From CAYNGH01 sp964396845 (lineage in GTDB: Bacteria; Vulcanimicrobiota; JAJTBE01; CAYNGH01), in assembly GCA_964396845.1 (NCBI GenBank), contig CAYNGH010000054.1, positions 1-18,917 of the forward strand: 18,917 nucleotides of DNA. Direction: 5' to 3'. Shown here one piece after another: positions 7,629-14,934 of the stretch (the stretch's first letter is position 1; each line of letters starts with the position of its first letter). The position numbers and the translations under genes are program-made. The notes beneath the pieces were generated by a model. That model did no database searches. It saw nothing but the letters and a program-made list of their open reading frames with translations, and was not told where the DNA came from.

Positions 7629-7931
7629 CTTTATTACAAATATTCTTGTTTGGATATATACATGTTGAATAATTATAGTGAATAATTGTAATTATTATAC
7701 ATGTACATGGAATCCATGGAAAAAAATACCATGCAGACCTTGTATAAAGATAAATCAGAAGTGCGGGGTAAAAAATTTAATGCAATTTCTGGGTGGGAAA
7801 TTTCCTGTGGATATGCCGTGGTGTTCTGATTTTTTACGCTGGGATACTGGAAAATTCAGGTTTCTAACCTGGCCGGATACTGACGGAATGGAAGGTTTTT
7901 ATTTTTTAGCCGGGAAATATCCGGAAACGTC

Positions 7932-7961
7932 TTGACATTGAACGGGGCTAATGAGTATAAT
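7932..7961 (+). promoter_or_regulatory. Sigma-A promoter of the rpmH operon
   Basis: A perfect TTGACA (7932-7937) and a perfect TATAAT (7956-7961) are separated by 18 bases, about 85 bases upstream of rpmH. This is the strongest promoter in the window and fits a ribosomal-protein operon. Confidence 0.85.
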
Positions 7962-8037
7962 ACAAAAAGCCATCCCGGTGTATATTAATTATGTAATGAA
8001 CAATGGAAGGTTTTTTCAAGATACCAGAAAGAGGTAG

Positions 8038-8244
8038 TGGAACATAAATGAAAAGGACATATCAACCAAAAAGAAGACAGAGGAAAAAAGAACACGGCTT
8101 TCGCAAGAGAATGAGCACCGGCAGCGGACGCAACATTATCAGGAAGCGTCGCTCAAAGGGCAGGTCAAAGCTCAGCGCTTAGTTTATCAATGGACCAGGC
8201 TGAAGGTAAGAAAAGACTTTGAACAGGTATTTGACCAGGGCAGG
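8038..8244 (+). other. Open rnpA-frame extension running through rpmH
   Basis: After a TAG at 8035-8037, the frame of rnpA stays open to its stop at 8509-8511 and includes all of rpmH. Codons 8194-8244 encode TRLKVRKDFEQVFDQGR, matching the conserved RnpA N-terminus (B. subtilis NRLKKNEDFQKVFKHG), so at least this part should be translated. No ATG, GTG or TTG occurs in this frame between 8038 and 8244. Candidate non-standard starts are ATA 8044, four bases before the rpmH ATG, and CTG 8200. Alternatively ATG 8190, one frame off, would become the start if one base between 8193 and 8194 were extra. Confidence 0.6.
8048..8182 (+). CDS. rpmH: 50S ribosomal protein L34
   Basis: The 44-residue, very basic protein begins MKRTYQPKRRQRKKEHGFRK and continues through RMSTGSGRNI and RKRRSKGRSKLSA, the full L34 pattern and length. 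It is the first gene of the operon read away from oriC, as in most Bacillota. A GAGGT ribosome site lies about 12 bases before the ATG. The overlapping frame one base upstream is open along the whole gene and runs into rnpA. Confidence 0.97.
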   Translation: MKRTYQPKRRQRKKEHGFRKRMSTGSGRNIIRKRRSKGRSKLSA

Positions 8245-8511
8245 ATGGTTAAAAATTCTGGATTTGTAATATACACTGCCCCTGGAAGATACGAAGGCCT
8301 GCGGATTGGAATATGCGCCGGAAAGTCTTTAGGGAATGCTGTCAAAAGGAATCGATTAAAAAGACAGATCCGGGAGATAATAAGGCAGCTGAAAAAAGAA
8401 TGCGTCAATCGTGATATGGTGATTATTGCCAGGAAAGGCATTCTTGACAAGGATTTTAGCTATATGAAACAGTCCCTGGAGGTGCTTGTATCCAGGGCCC
8501 TGGCACAATGA
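8245..8511 (+). CDS. rnpA: Ribonuclease P protein component (start uncertain, probably upstream)
   Basis: RnpA helps the RNase P RNA cleave 5' leaders of precursor tRNAs. From ATG 8245 the protein has 88 residues and contains the RNA-binding signature GNAVKRNRLKRQIRE (30-44) and the usual C-terminal helix and strand. This start, with AGGGCAGG upstream, would omit the first helix (RLKVRKDFEQVFDQGR), which is encoded in frame just upstream and conserved in the family. A normal RnpA is 110-120 residues, so the real product is probably longer; how it starts is unclear because no standard start codon lies upstream. The stop overlaps the yidD start (ATGA). Confidence 0.9.
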   Translation: MVKNSGFVIYTAPGRYEGLRIGICAGKSLGNAVKRNRLKRQIREIIRQLKKECVNRDMVIIARKGILDKDFSYMKQSLEVLVSRALAQ

Positions 8512-8714
8512 AGAGCATTGCCATTTTTTTAATCAGGATTTATCAGTTCTTTTCCCGCCTTACTCCGGGTGTATGCCGGTTTATCCCCACCTGTTCCGAC
8601 TATACCAGGGAAGCTCTTGAAAAGTACGGATTCTGGAAGGGCATTTATCTTGGCATGAAAAGAATCAGCCGTTGTCATCCCTGGTCAGCTGGTGGTTACG
8701 ATCCTCTCGAATAA
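8508..8714 (+). CDS. yidD: Membrane protein insertion efficiency factor YidD
   Basis: The 68-residue protein carries both family signatures, CRFIPTCSDY (23-32) and RCHPWSAGGYDP (55-66), after an amphipathic N-terminus. YidD is a small inner-membrane-associated protein that assists YidC-dependent membrane insertion. Its ATG overlaps the rnpA stop by four bases, indicating translational coupling, and yidC follows. Confidence 0.95.
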   Translation: MKSIAIFLIRIYQFFSRLTPGVCRFIPTCSDYTREALEKYGFWKGIYLGMKRISRCHPWSAGGYDPLE

Positions 8715-8744
8715 TCCGGGAGGTCGTTCAAAAGGAGGAAATTT

Positions 8745-9548
8745 TTGGCTGGAATCAGCGATGCTTTTATCAGTTATATGATGAGTCTTCTTGATTATTT
8801 CAAGAGTTTCACCGGTAATTACGGCTGGGCGATAATTCTCTTTGCTGGGCTGGTAAAGGCGGTTCTGTATTATCCCACTCAATCTCAGTACAAGTCAATG
8901 AAAGAGATGCAGAAGGTTCAGCCGGAGCTGAAAAAACTCCAGGATCGATATAAGAAAGATCCTCAGAAGCTCCAGATGGAACAGATGGCTCTTTTCAAGA
9001 AGCACAATGTAAATCCCATGGGTGGATGCCTGCCTATTATTATCCAGATGCCCATTCTCATCGGGATTTTTGCCACCATCAGGAAAATGGCTGAACTGGG
9101 AAAGTTTGCCAATGAAACCTTTCTCTGGATTGGCGGGCCCCTGTCGAATATTTATCCCCGGTTGTTTGGCGAGAGCCTTGCCAGGCCAGATATTCTGCTT
9201 CTTTTGATTTACGGGGTCAGCATGTTCTTATCCCAGAAAATGACCACCACCCAGACATCCGATGAAGGTACCCAGAAAATGATGACCACCATTATGCCGG
9301 TCATGTTCACCTTCCTCCTGTGGAGGTTTCCTGCTGCCCTCATATTATACTGGCTGGTTTTCAACATCCTGAGCATTGTTCAGCAATATATTACCATGAG
9401 GGATACTTCAACAGTAACATTTTCCCATGGCAAAGATGCAGGCCAGGTAGCGGACATTGATGATAGCGGAAACGAAGGGGAGGAAGAAGAATCACCAACG
9501 GCGGGCAGAGCCCGGTCAAGATCCAGGAAGAGAAAAGGAGGAAATTGA
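8745..9548 (+). CDS. yidC: Membrane protein insertase YidC/Oxa1 family
   Basis: YidC inserts and folds membrane proteins, alone or with SecYEG. The 267-residue protein is of the short Gram-positive type. It has a membrane segment at about 27-44 with a groove-like basic residue (Lys38), a charged amphipathic hairpin (50-88), segments near 94-112, 148-164 and 182-212, and a basic tail (RSRSRKRK) able to touch the ribosome. The signature GGCLPIIIQMPI (93-104) is clear. The start is TTG 8745, supported by a perfect AAGGAGG site six bases before it. Unlike B. subtilis SpoIIIJ, there is no lipoprotein signal at the N-terminus. Confidence 0.95.
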   Translation: MAGISDAFISYMMSLLDYFKSFTGNYGWAIILFAGLVKAVLYYPTQSQYKSMKEMQKVQPELKKLQDRYKKDPQKLQMEQMALFKKHNVNPMGGCLPIIIQMPILIGIFATIRKMAELGKFANETFLWIGGPLSNIYPRLFGESLARPDILLLLIYGVSMFLSQKMTTTQTSDEGTQKMMTTIMPVMFTFLLWRFPAALILYWLVFNILSIVQQYITMRDTSTVTFSHGKDAGQVADIDDSGNEGEEEESPTAGRARSRSRKRKGGN

Positions 9549-9549
9549 A

Positions 9550-10725
9550 ATGAAAGAAGTAGTGGCCAGCGGTCGAACAGTTGAAGATGCAAAAACTGAA
9601 GCTCTCAGGGAACTTGGAGTCAAGTCGGAAGAGGATGTGGAAATTGAGGTAATAGATGAAGGATCAAAGGGTGTATTCGGATGGGGAACAAAATTTGCCC
9701 GGGTGAAGGTGAAACTTATCCGTGAATCCGAAGAAGAAGCTGTTGAAGAAAAGAAAGTGGAAAAGAAAACCGAAAGTAAACCGGCAAAGCAGTCCCAGAG
9801 GAAACCTGCTCCCCGGATGAAGGATTCGGAAAAACCCCCTCGTCGTGAAGAAAAAAAGGAATTTGAACCAGAAGTTGCCAGGGAGGTTGGCCGTAAGAGC
9901 CTGGAACCTTCTCCCAGGGCTGAGGACATCGATGAACCCATAAGGCTTAAAACTGATATTCCGCCGATAACCGTAGGAGAAAGACCTCTGCCTGAGGTTA
10001 CTGCCGAAAGTGACAGGACAGAGAAAAAAGAACCCCGCCGGGAAAAGAAAACCCGCGAACATCGGGAAGTAAAGCCTCCCCAGAAGGATTACGATGATTA
10101 CATCGATTCCTATGAAGATGAGGATGATCAGGAAGATCAGGAAGAGTACAATGAAGAAGAGCTGGAACTTCTTGAGGATGAGGAAGGAACCGGCCCCTAT
10201 GCTCCCAGGGACATAATAAAACAGTTGATGGAGTATATGGGAACCGCCGGGGATATCAGTCTGGTGAAAGGATCCAGCGGGCCTGTTTATATGATAAGGG
10301 GTGAGGATCTGGGTATTCTCATCGGCAAACATGGCCAGACCCTGGAAGCTCTTCAGTTTATTGTAAATCTTATTCTGATGCGCCGTACCGACAGAAAAAA
10401 GAAGATTACCATTGATGTGGAAGGTTACAGATCCCGCCGGGAAAAAAGCCTGAGGGATCTGGCCAGAAGGCTTGCCGACAAGGCCCGCCGGGACAGGCGC
10501 AATGTTGTCCTGGAGCCGATGCTTCCATCGGAACGCCGGATTATTCATCTTTCTCTTCAAAATAACAACTCGGTATTCACCTTTTCCCAGGGCGAGGAAC
10601 CCATGCGCCGGGTGGTTATTTCTCCCAGGAAAAAAAGAACTGATCGTGGTGAGGGAAGCGACAGGAGCGATCGGGGTGAAAAAAACAGCCGGAATGAGCG
10701 ATATGCCCGCTCTGACAGAAGGTAA
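9550..10725 (+). CDS. jag: RNA-binding protein Jag/KhpB (Jag-N, KH and R3H domains)
   Basis: The 391-residue protein has a Jag-N domain (1-55, with GSKGVFGWG at 38-46), a long charged linker (about 56-215), a KH domain with the GKHG loop (259-262) and an R3H domain with the RxxxH motif (Arg329, His333), followed by a basic tail. Jag/KhpB is a cytoplasmic RNA-binding protein, linked in streptococci to cell elongation control together with KhpA. The linker alternates basic and strongly acidic blocks (DDYIDSYEDEDDQEDQEEYN, 182-201) and is much longer than in Bacillus. The frame is open upstream to 9457, but ATG 9550 has an AAGGAGG site and gives the proper Jag-N start one base after the yidC stop. 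Confidence 0.94.
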   Translation: MKEVVASGRTVEDAKTEALRELGVKSEEDVEIEVIDEGSKGVFGWGTKFARVKVKLIRESEEEAVEEKKVEKKTESKPAKQSQRKPAPRMKDSEKPPRREEKKEFEPEVAREVGRKSLEPSPRAEDIDEPIRLKTDIPPITVGERPLPEVTAESDRTEKKEPRREKKTREHREVKPPQKDYDDYIDSYEDEDDQEDQEEYNEEELELLEDEEGTGPYAPRDIIKQLMEYMGTAGDISLVKGSSGPVYMIRGEDLGILIGKHGQTLEALQFIVNLILMRRTDRKKKITIDVEGYRSRREKSLRDLARRLADKARRDRRNVVLEPMLPSERRIIHLSLQNNNSVFTFSQGEEPMRRVVISPRKKRTDRGEGSDRSDRGEKNSRNERYARSDRR

Positions 10726-10745
10726 TTCTGACTGTAAAACCACAG

Positions 10746-10778
10746 GGCCGGCGGTTTAATTATACTGCCGGCCTTTTT
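10746..10778 (+). terminator. Rho-independent terminator after jag
   Basis: A nine-pair GC-rich stem (10746-10754 / 10765-10773, one G-U pair) with a ten-base loop is followed by TTTTT. It ends the rpmH-jag operon. Confidence 0.92.
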
Positions 10779-10885
10779 ATATTGATTTAAATTTGAATTT
10801 ACTGCTTGGAATGACCTGTTCCTTGCTGGTATTAAGAGGAAATTTTTTGAGGTTGGAAAATTTATCATTCGAGGAGGGTGTTATT

Positions 10886-11302
10886 ATGAAATTGAGATTT
10901 ACAGTTGCATTATTGTTGCTGACGGTTGCAGGGCTGTTGCTGGTTCAGGGTTGTTCCACCGGAGAAACCAAGGGAGATACTTTTTCCCAGCTTCATGTTA
11001 CCTCCACATTTCCCGTGGATGGAAGTACTGCTTCCAGGGATACTGAAGTGGTGGTTACTTTCAATCACAGGTTAAATGAATCCACGGTGAAGGATGACAA
11101 TTTCTATCTGACCGACTCTGCAGGAAACCGGGTTCCCGGTGTATTGAGTTACAATGCCCTGAACAGTCGGATTACCTTTATCTCAGATAATTATTATGAA
11201 ATTGGTGAGAGATATACTGTTTATGTCAAAGGTGCCATAGAAAGCTACGAAAATGAAAAATTGAGAACCGATTATATCTTTAATTTTGATGTGACCTATT
11301 GA
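10886..11302 (+). CDS. Lipoprotein with a bacterial Ig-like (SbsA/Big_5-type) domain
   Basis: The 138-residue protein begins MKLRF and a hydrophobic stretch ending in a lipobox-like VQGC, with Cys23 as the likely lipidated residue. Residues about 35-135 match the SbsA-type Ig-like pattern: FPVDGSTASRDTEVVVTFNH, then NFYLTDSAGNRVPG, a YEIGERYTVYV segment and a final YIFNFDV strand. It is probably anchored on the outer face of the membrane; its role is unknown. The frame is open from 10793, but the ATG at 10886 has a GGAGG site and produces the signal peptide. The stop overlaps the start region of the next gene (TGATAATG). Confidence 0.82.
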   Translation: MKLRFTVALLLLTVAGLLLVQGCSTGETKGDTFSQLHVTSTFPVDGSTASRDTEVVVTFNHRLNESTVKDDNFYLTDSAGNRVPGVLSYNALNSRITFISDNYYEIGERYTVYVKGAIESYENEKLRTDYIFNFDVTY

Positions 11303-11304
11303 TA

Positions 11305-11985
11305 ATGTCCTGTAAAAGCAAAGCAGGAACCAGTTTATCCCCGGTTGCCGGCGAAGTAGATGATTTTTTAGAGGAATCGGGCCTGAGGGTTGTTTCCAAG
11401 GATTTTTTTTCCAGGGATACTGTTCTGGTGGCCAGGGAAATTCTGGGGAAGGTTCTGGTCAAAAAATCTCCCGGTGGATGGGCCGGGGGTACTATTGTGG
11501 AAGCGGAAGCTTATCTTGGCGAAGGAGATCCTGCATGTCATGCCGCCAGGGGCATGACTCCCCGCAACCGGGTTATGTTCGGCCCGCCGGGACAGGCTTA
11601 TGTTTACTTCATATATGGAATGTATAATTGTTTTAACTGTGTGGCTTTTGATCCCCGTCGTCAGAAGGCTGGAGCAGTGCTAATCCGGGCACTGGAACCC
11701 TTGTGGGGACTTGATTTGATGAGCCGACGCAGGAATCGCCAGAAGAAACTGGATCTCACCAGCGGCCCTGGGAAGCTGTGTTCTGCTTTGTCCATAGACC
11801 GGGGGGACAATGGAAAACCGCTGTGGGATGGAGATTTGCTGGTATGCCATGGCAACTGTGAGGCAAAAATATCGGTGACAGGGGATACAAGGATTGGAAT
11901 AAAGACCGGTTGTGATCTGAAACTGAGGTTTTACCTGGAGGGGAATCCCCACATCAGCAGGGTGAAACCTGGGAAGGCCCGGTAA
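11305..11985 (+). CDS. DNA-3-methyladenine glycosylase (AAG/MPG family)
   Basis: This family excises alkylated and deaminated purines in base excision repair. The 226-residue protein shows GTIVEAEAYLG (62-72), TPRNRVMFGPPGQAYVYFIY (85-104) and RALEPL. By alignment to human AAG, catalytic Glu125, stacking Tyr127 and His136 correspond to Glu68, Tyr70 and His79. About 30 residues precede the usual family start; no better in-frame start exists downstream, and TTG 11299 is an alternative. There is no ribosome site, but the start sits two bases after the upstream lipoprotein stop, suggesting coupling. Confidence 0.92.
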   Translation: MSCKSKAGTSLSPVAGEVDDFLEESGLRVVSKDFFSRDTVLVAREILGKVLVKKSPGGWAGGTIVEAEAYLGEGDPACHAARGMTPRNRVMFGPPGQAYVYFIYGMYNCFNCVAFDPRRQKAGAVLIRALEPLWGLDLMSRRRNRQKKLDLTSGPGKLCSALSIDRGDNGKPLWDGDLLVCHGNCEAKISVTGDTRIGIKTGCDLKLRFYLEGNPHISRVKPGKAR

Positions 11986-11989
11986 TAAT

Positions 11990-13153
11990 GTGAAGATTGC
12001 CTTTCTGCTGGCGCTGAAAAATCTTTATCGCAAAAGGGAACGCAGTTTCCTCACCATCATCGGAGTTCTTCTGGCGGTGGGTTCTTTTATTTCTCTGCTT
12101 TCTCTGGCGGAGGGTCTTTATTACCGGTTTGACCGGGAAATCCGGGGGCGCAGGGTTGATATCTATGTAATGCCGTCCGATGGAGCTGCCCTTCCCACAG
12201 GCCCTCTGGGTACTGTGGGGATAACCTCGGAGATCCTTCCCGAAGGTCTTCAGTTGAAGATTGCAAATTTCCGGGGGATAACTCATGTTTGTCCTGTTCA
12301 GCGGGTTCAGGAAAAGATGGGGGATAGGACAATAATTATATGGGGAATGGAGAAGGATAAATTCGTTCACTTTTTTCCATTTTTCCAGTTGAAGCCAGGA
12401 GGCCGGCTTTTTAATGAGGGAGAAAGGGAAATTGTCGTGGGAGGATCCCTGGCGGCCAAACATGGGATAGAGCCGGGTTCTGTGATGAATGTTCAGGGAA
12501 GGCAGTTCAATGTTGTGGGGGTAAGTGAGCCTGTTGGCACTCTGCAGGATTATTTCTGCTATATTCCCCTTGACCGGGTGATGGCTGACAGACAGCTGTC
12601 AGGTTATCAGGAGATATGGATTCAGCTTGCGGTTTCCAACTACAAGACCCGGCTGGATGCGGTCAGGGAGCTACGCAACCTGTATCCCCGTTATCTTTTC
12701 AACACTCAGGAAGAATATCTGGGAGCTGCCCGGGAATATGTCTATTACGCCTGGCTTCTGCAGTTCGCCATTTCCGCCATCGGCATTCTCATTGCCACCA
12801 CCGCAGCCATGAATACCATGCTCATGTCCACCTATGAAAGAATAAAAGAATTTGGCACTCTGAGATCCATCGGGGCATCCCGGCTGACGGTGTTTCAAAT
12901 GATTCTTTTCGAGTCGGTAATTCTTACCATACTGGGAGGCCTTGGCGGGGTAATCCTGGGCATTATGGGAAGCAGAATCCTTGATGAAGTCATCCGGGCA
13001 ATGTTCCAGCTCTCCTTTCCCCTGGCCCGTATAACCTTCAACCTGATTCTATATTCTTTTATCCTGTCGGGAGTAATCGGAATAATCGGCGCAATTATCC
13101 CTGCCATCATTGTTTATCGGATGGAAATAATTGACGCTTTGCGGTGGGAGTGA
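11990..13153 (+). CDS. ABC transporter permease, MacB/FtsX family
   Basis: The 387-residue protein has the MacB/LolC-type plan: one membrane segment (20-40), a large extracytoplasmic domain (about 45-250), then three segments (about 255-280, 303-327 and 349-374). The cytoplasmic loop TYERIKEFGTLRSIGAS (281-297) is typical of the FtsX-like domain that contacts the ATPase. The start is GTG 11990; the overlapping ATG (11988) meets a stop at once. It pairs with the ATPase gene six bases downstream. The substrate is not evident, and no membrane-fusion partner is adjacent. Confidence 0.9.
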   Translation: MKIAFLLALKNLYRKRERSFLTIIGVLLAVGSFISLLSLAEGLYYRFDREIRGRRVDIYVMPSDGAALPTGPLGTVGITSEILPEGLQLKIANFRGITHVCPVQRVQEKMGDRTIIIWGMEKDKFVHFFPFFQLKPGGRLFNEGEREIVVGGSLAAKHGIEPGSVMNVQGRQFNVVGVSEPVGTLQDYFCYIPLDRVMADRQLSGYQEIWIQLAVSNYKTRLDAVRELRNLYPRYLFNTQEEYLGAAREYVYYAWLLQFAISAIGILIATTAAMNTMLMSTYERIKEFGTLRSIGASRLTVFQMILFESVILTILGGLGGVILGIMGSRILDEVIRAMFQLSFPLARITFNLILYSFILSGVIGIIGAIIPAIIVYRMEIIDALRWE

Positions 13154-13159
13154 TAACTT

Positions 13160-13876
13160 TTGCGCATTGATCTTCTGGGAGTTTACAAATATTTTGAAAG
13201 TGAATCAGGCCGGAATCGGGTGCTGGAAAATATCAATCTTTCGGTGGACAAGGGGGGGTTCATATGCATAATGGGGCCTTCGGGTTCGGGCAAGTCAACC
13301 CTGCTCTATCTTATGGGATGCCTTGAGAATCCTTCCTTTGGCCAGGTGATCCTTGACGAAGTGGATATATCAGAGGAAACTGAAGAAATTAAAGACTCCA
13401 TCAGGCTTCATCATATCGGGTTCATATTTCAGAATTATAATCTTCTGCCAACCCTTACGGTTTTTGAGAATGTTCTTCTGCCTATGCAGCTTTCAGGGAC
13501 TGCAATGCAGAGGAAGGTTCATTCCACCGACTGGATTGGTACGCCTGGTGACTGGGAAAATCGGGCAGTTACTCTGCTCCGGCTGGTGGGACTGGATCGG
13601 AAGCTGGATGAGAAGATAAGTTCTCTCTCCGGGGGGCAACAGCAGAGAGTTGCCATCGCCCGATCCCTTGCCAACAGTCCGGGGCTTCTCCTGGCAGACG
13701 AACCCACGGGAAACCTGGATTCCAGGACCAGTCAGGAGATAATGGAAGTGCTCACTTCAATCCATGTGAGCCAGAAGATTACTGTTGTAATGGTAACCCA
13801 CGACCCCAAGGTTGCCAGTTACGCCCGGGAGATATATTACCTGGATCAGGGACATCTGCGACCCACCACAATATGA
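13160..13876 (+). CDS. ABC transporter ATP-binding protein, LolD/MacB type
   Basis: The 238-residue ATPase has Walker A GPSGSGKST (39-47), Q-loop Gln91, signature LSGGQ (156-160), Walker B LLLADE (176-181) followed by PTGNLD, and H-loop His214. The DEPTGNLD form is typical of LolD/MacB ATPases that drive FtsX-type permeases. It starts at TTG 13160 after GGGAG. The helical subdomain holds a few extra residues (VHSTDWIGTPGDW, about 120-132) not usual in this family. It forms a two-gene unit with the permease upstream. Confidence 0.93.
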   Translation: MRIDLLGVYKYFESESGRNRVLENINLSVDKGGFICIMGPSGSGKSTLLYLMGCLENPSFGQVILDEVDISEETEEIKDSIRLHHIGFIFQNYNLLPTLTVFENVLLPMQLSGTAMQRKVHSTDWIGTPGDWENRAVTLLRLVGLDRKLDEKISSLSGGQQQRVAIARSLANSPGLLLADEPTGNLDSRTSQEIMEVLTSIHVSQKITVVMVTHDPKVASYAREIYYLDQGHLRPTTI

Positions 13877-13980
13877 TAATTTTTGCCGTTGGTGGATTTT
13901 GTTTCCACAGACTCAGCGGGGCAGGCAGAAAATAACCATGGAGCGATTATTATGGAACGATTATCAAAGAATAGATACTG

Positions 13981-14901
13981 ATGAATGTGATTGAAGCAGA
14001 AAAACTTAACAGGAGATTCAAGAATGTTCAGGCTCTGCGGGATCTGTCCTTCTCGGTGGGGTCTGGTGAGATTTTTGGATTCCTGGGCCCCAACGGTGCC
14101 GGCAAGACCACTGCCATAAAAATTCTCACAGCCCAGCTTCGCCCCGATTCGGGAAGCGCCAGGGTTCTGGGGTTTGACGTGATCAGGGAACCCGGCAGGA
14201 TTTTAGAGAAGATTGGTGTTGTTTTTGAAGATCAGAATTTTTATCCCCGCCTTACGGTGATTCAGAACCTGGAGTTCTTTGCCCGGCTTTACAGCAGGGA
14301 TTTATCTGATGTTGACCGGGTAATATCCAGGGTTCAGCTGGATCACAAAAAAAAGGAAGAAGCTCAGAAACTATCCCGGGGATTGAAGCAGAGGCTTATG
14401 ATTGCCCGGGCCCTGCTGCCGGATCCCCAGGTGATATTTCTGGACGAACCTACCGTTGGGCTGGATCCCCATGTGGCCAGGGATATCCGTTGCATATTCA
14501 AGGACCTTCGAAGCCAGGGCAAGACAATATTTCTCACCACCCATTACATGGAAGAGGCCGATGAACTTTGTGACCGGGTAGCTGTCATAAACCAGGGTTC
14601 CATTGTGGCCATGGATACTCCGGAAAGGCTCAAAGATACCCTGGGGCCCAGGGAGTTTGTCCTGAAAGTCTTCAACCAGGACGGTTCTCTGAGGGAAACC
14701 CTTGCTTTTGCTCACAATAACCAAGAAGGGGCAAAAATCATCACGGGTTTGATGAACAATGGAGTGGAGTTTCAGATAATCCCCCGCAGAATAAGCCTTG
14801 AAGATGTGTTCATAAAGCTGACGGGAGAAACCCTTGAAGAAGGATCTGATGGGGGTAATCCTGCTTGCGGGAAGGAACCGGAAGCGTCCTGGGGGAAATG
14901 A
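13981..14901 (+). CDS. ABC transporter ATP-binding protein, ABC-2/DrrA type, without adjacent permease
   Basis: The 306-residue ATPase has Walker A GPNGAGKT (36-43), Q-loop Gln85, Walker B IFLDE (152-156) followed by PTVGLDP, H-loop His188, and a C-terminal domain (about 215-305) as in DrrA/CcmA-type exporters. The signature is LSRGLKQR instead of LSGGMKQR, a tolerated variant. The expected ABC-2 permease gene does not follow; a methyltransferase gene starts 33 bases later with no terminator between. The ATG has a weak ribosome site. It may act with a permease elsewhere. Confidence 0.9.
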   Translation: MNVIEAEKLNRRFKNVQALRDLSFSVGSGEIFGFLGPNGAGKTTAIKILTAQLRPDSGSARVLGFDVIREPGRILEKIGVVFEDQNFYPRLTVIQNLEFFARLYSRDLSDVDRVISRVQLDHKKKEEAQKLSRGLKQRLMIARALLPDPQVIFLDEPTVGLDPHVARDIRCIFKDLRSQGKTIFLTTHYMEEADELCDRVAVINQGSIVAMDTPERLKDTLGPREFVLKVFNQDGSLRETLAFAHNNQEGAKIITGLMNNGVEFQIIPRRISLEDVFIKLTGETLEEGSDGGNPACGKEPEASWGK

Positions 14902-14934
14902 TTAAAAAATTAATATCAGAAGGATGGTGTCATT

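Larger units (their letters stand above)
7373..7814. other. oriC, DnaA-box region upstream of dnaA
   Basis: The divergent dnaA-rpmH gap (7254-8047) is AT-rich and contains three perfect DnaA boxes (7406-7414 minus, 7475-7483 plus, 7620-7628 minus). Three more have one mismatch (7373-7381 TTTTCCACA, 7381-7389 ATATCCACA, 7806-7814 TGTGGATAT). With the dnaA-dnaN boxes and trios this makes a bipartite origin like that of Bacillus. An AT-rich inverted repeat AATAATTA/TAATTATT (7668-7675/7689-7696) and the palindrome CATGTACATG (7700-7709) also lie here. No coding region is supported. Confidence 0.9.

Noticed and set aside
7678..7935. An 85-codon plus-strand reading frame inside oriC
   Set aside because: It contains a DnaA box, its stop overlaps the -35 of the rpmH promoter, it has no clear ribosome site and resembles no family.
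8190..8222. Programmed +1 frameshift into rnpA at CTT TGA (8217-8222), like prfB
   Set aside because: The slip would enter the right frame, but the product would lack the conserved RLKVRKDF segment that the rnpA frame encodes upstream, and no strong SD-like stimulator precedes the site.
9664..10743. A 359-codon minus-strand frame opposite jag
   Set aside because: It is the antisense shadow of the low-complexity jag linker and KH region; jag itself has domains, a ribosome site and operon context.
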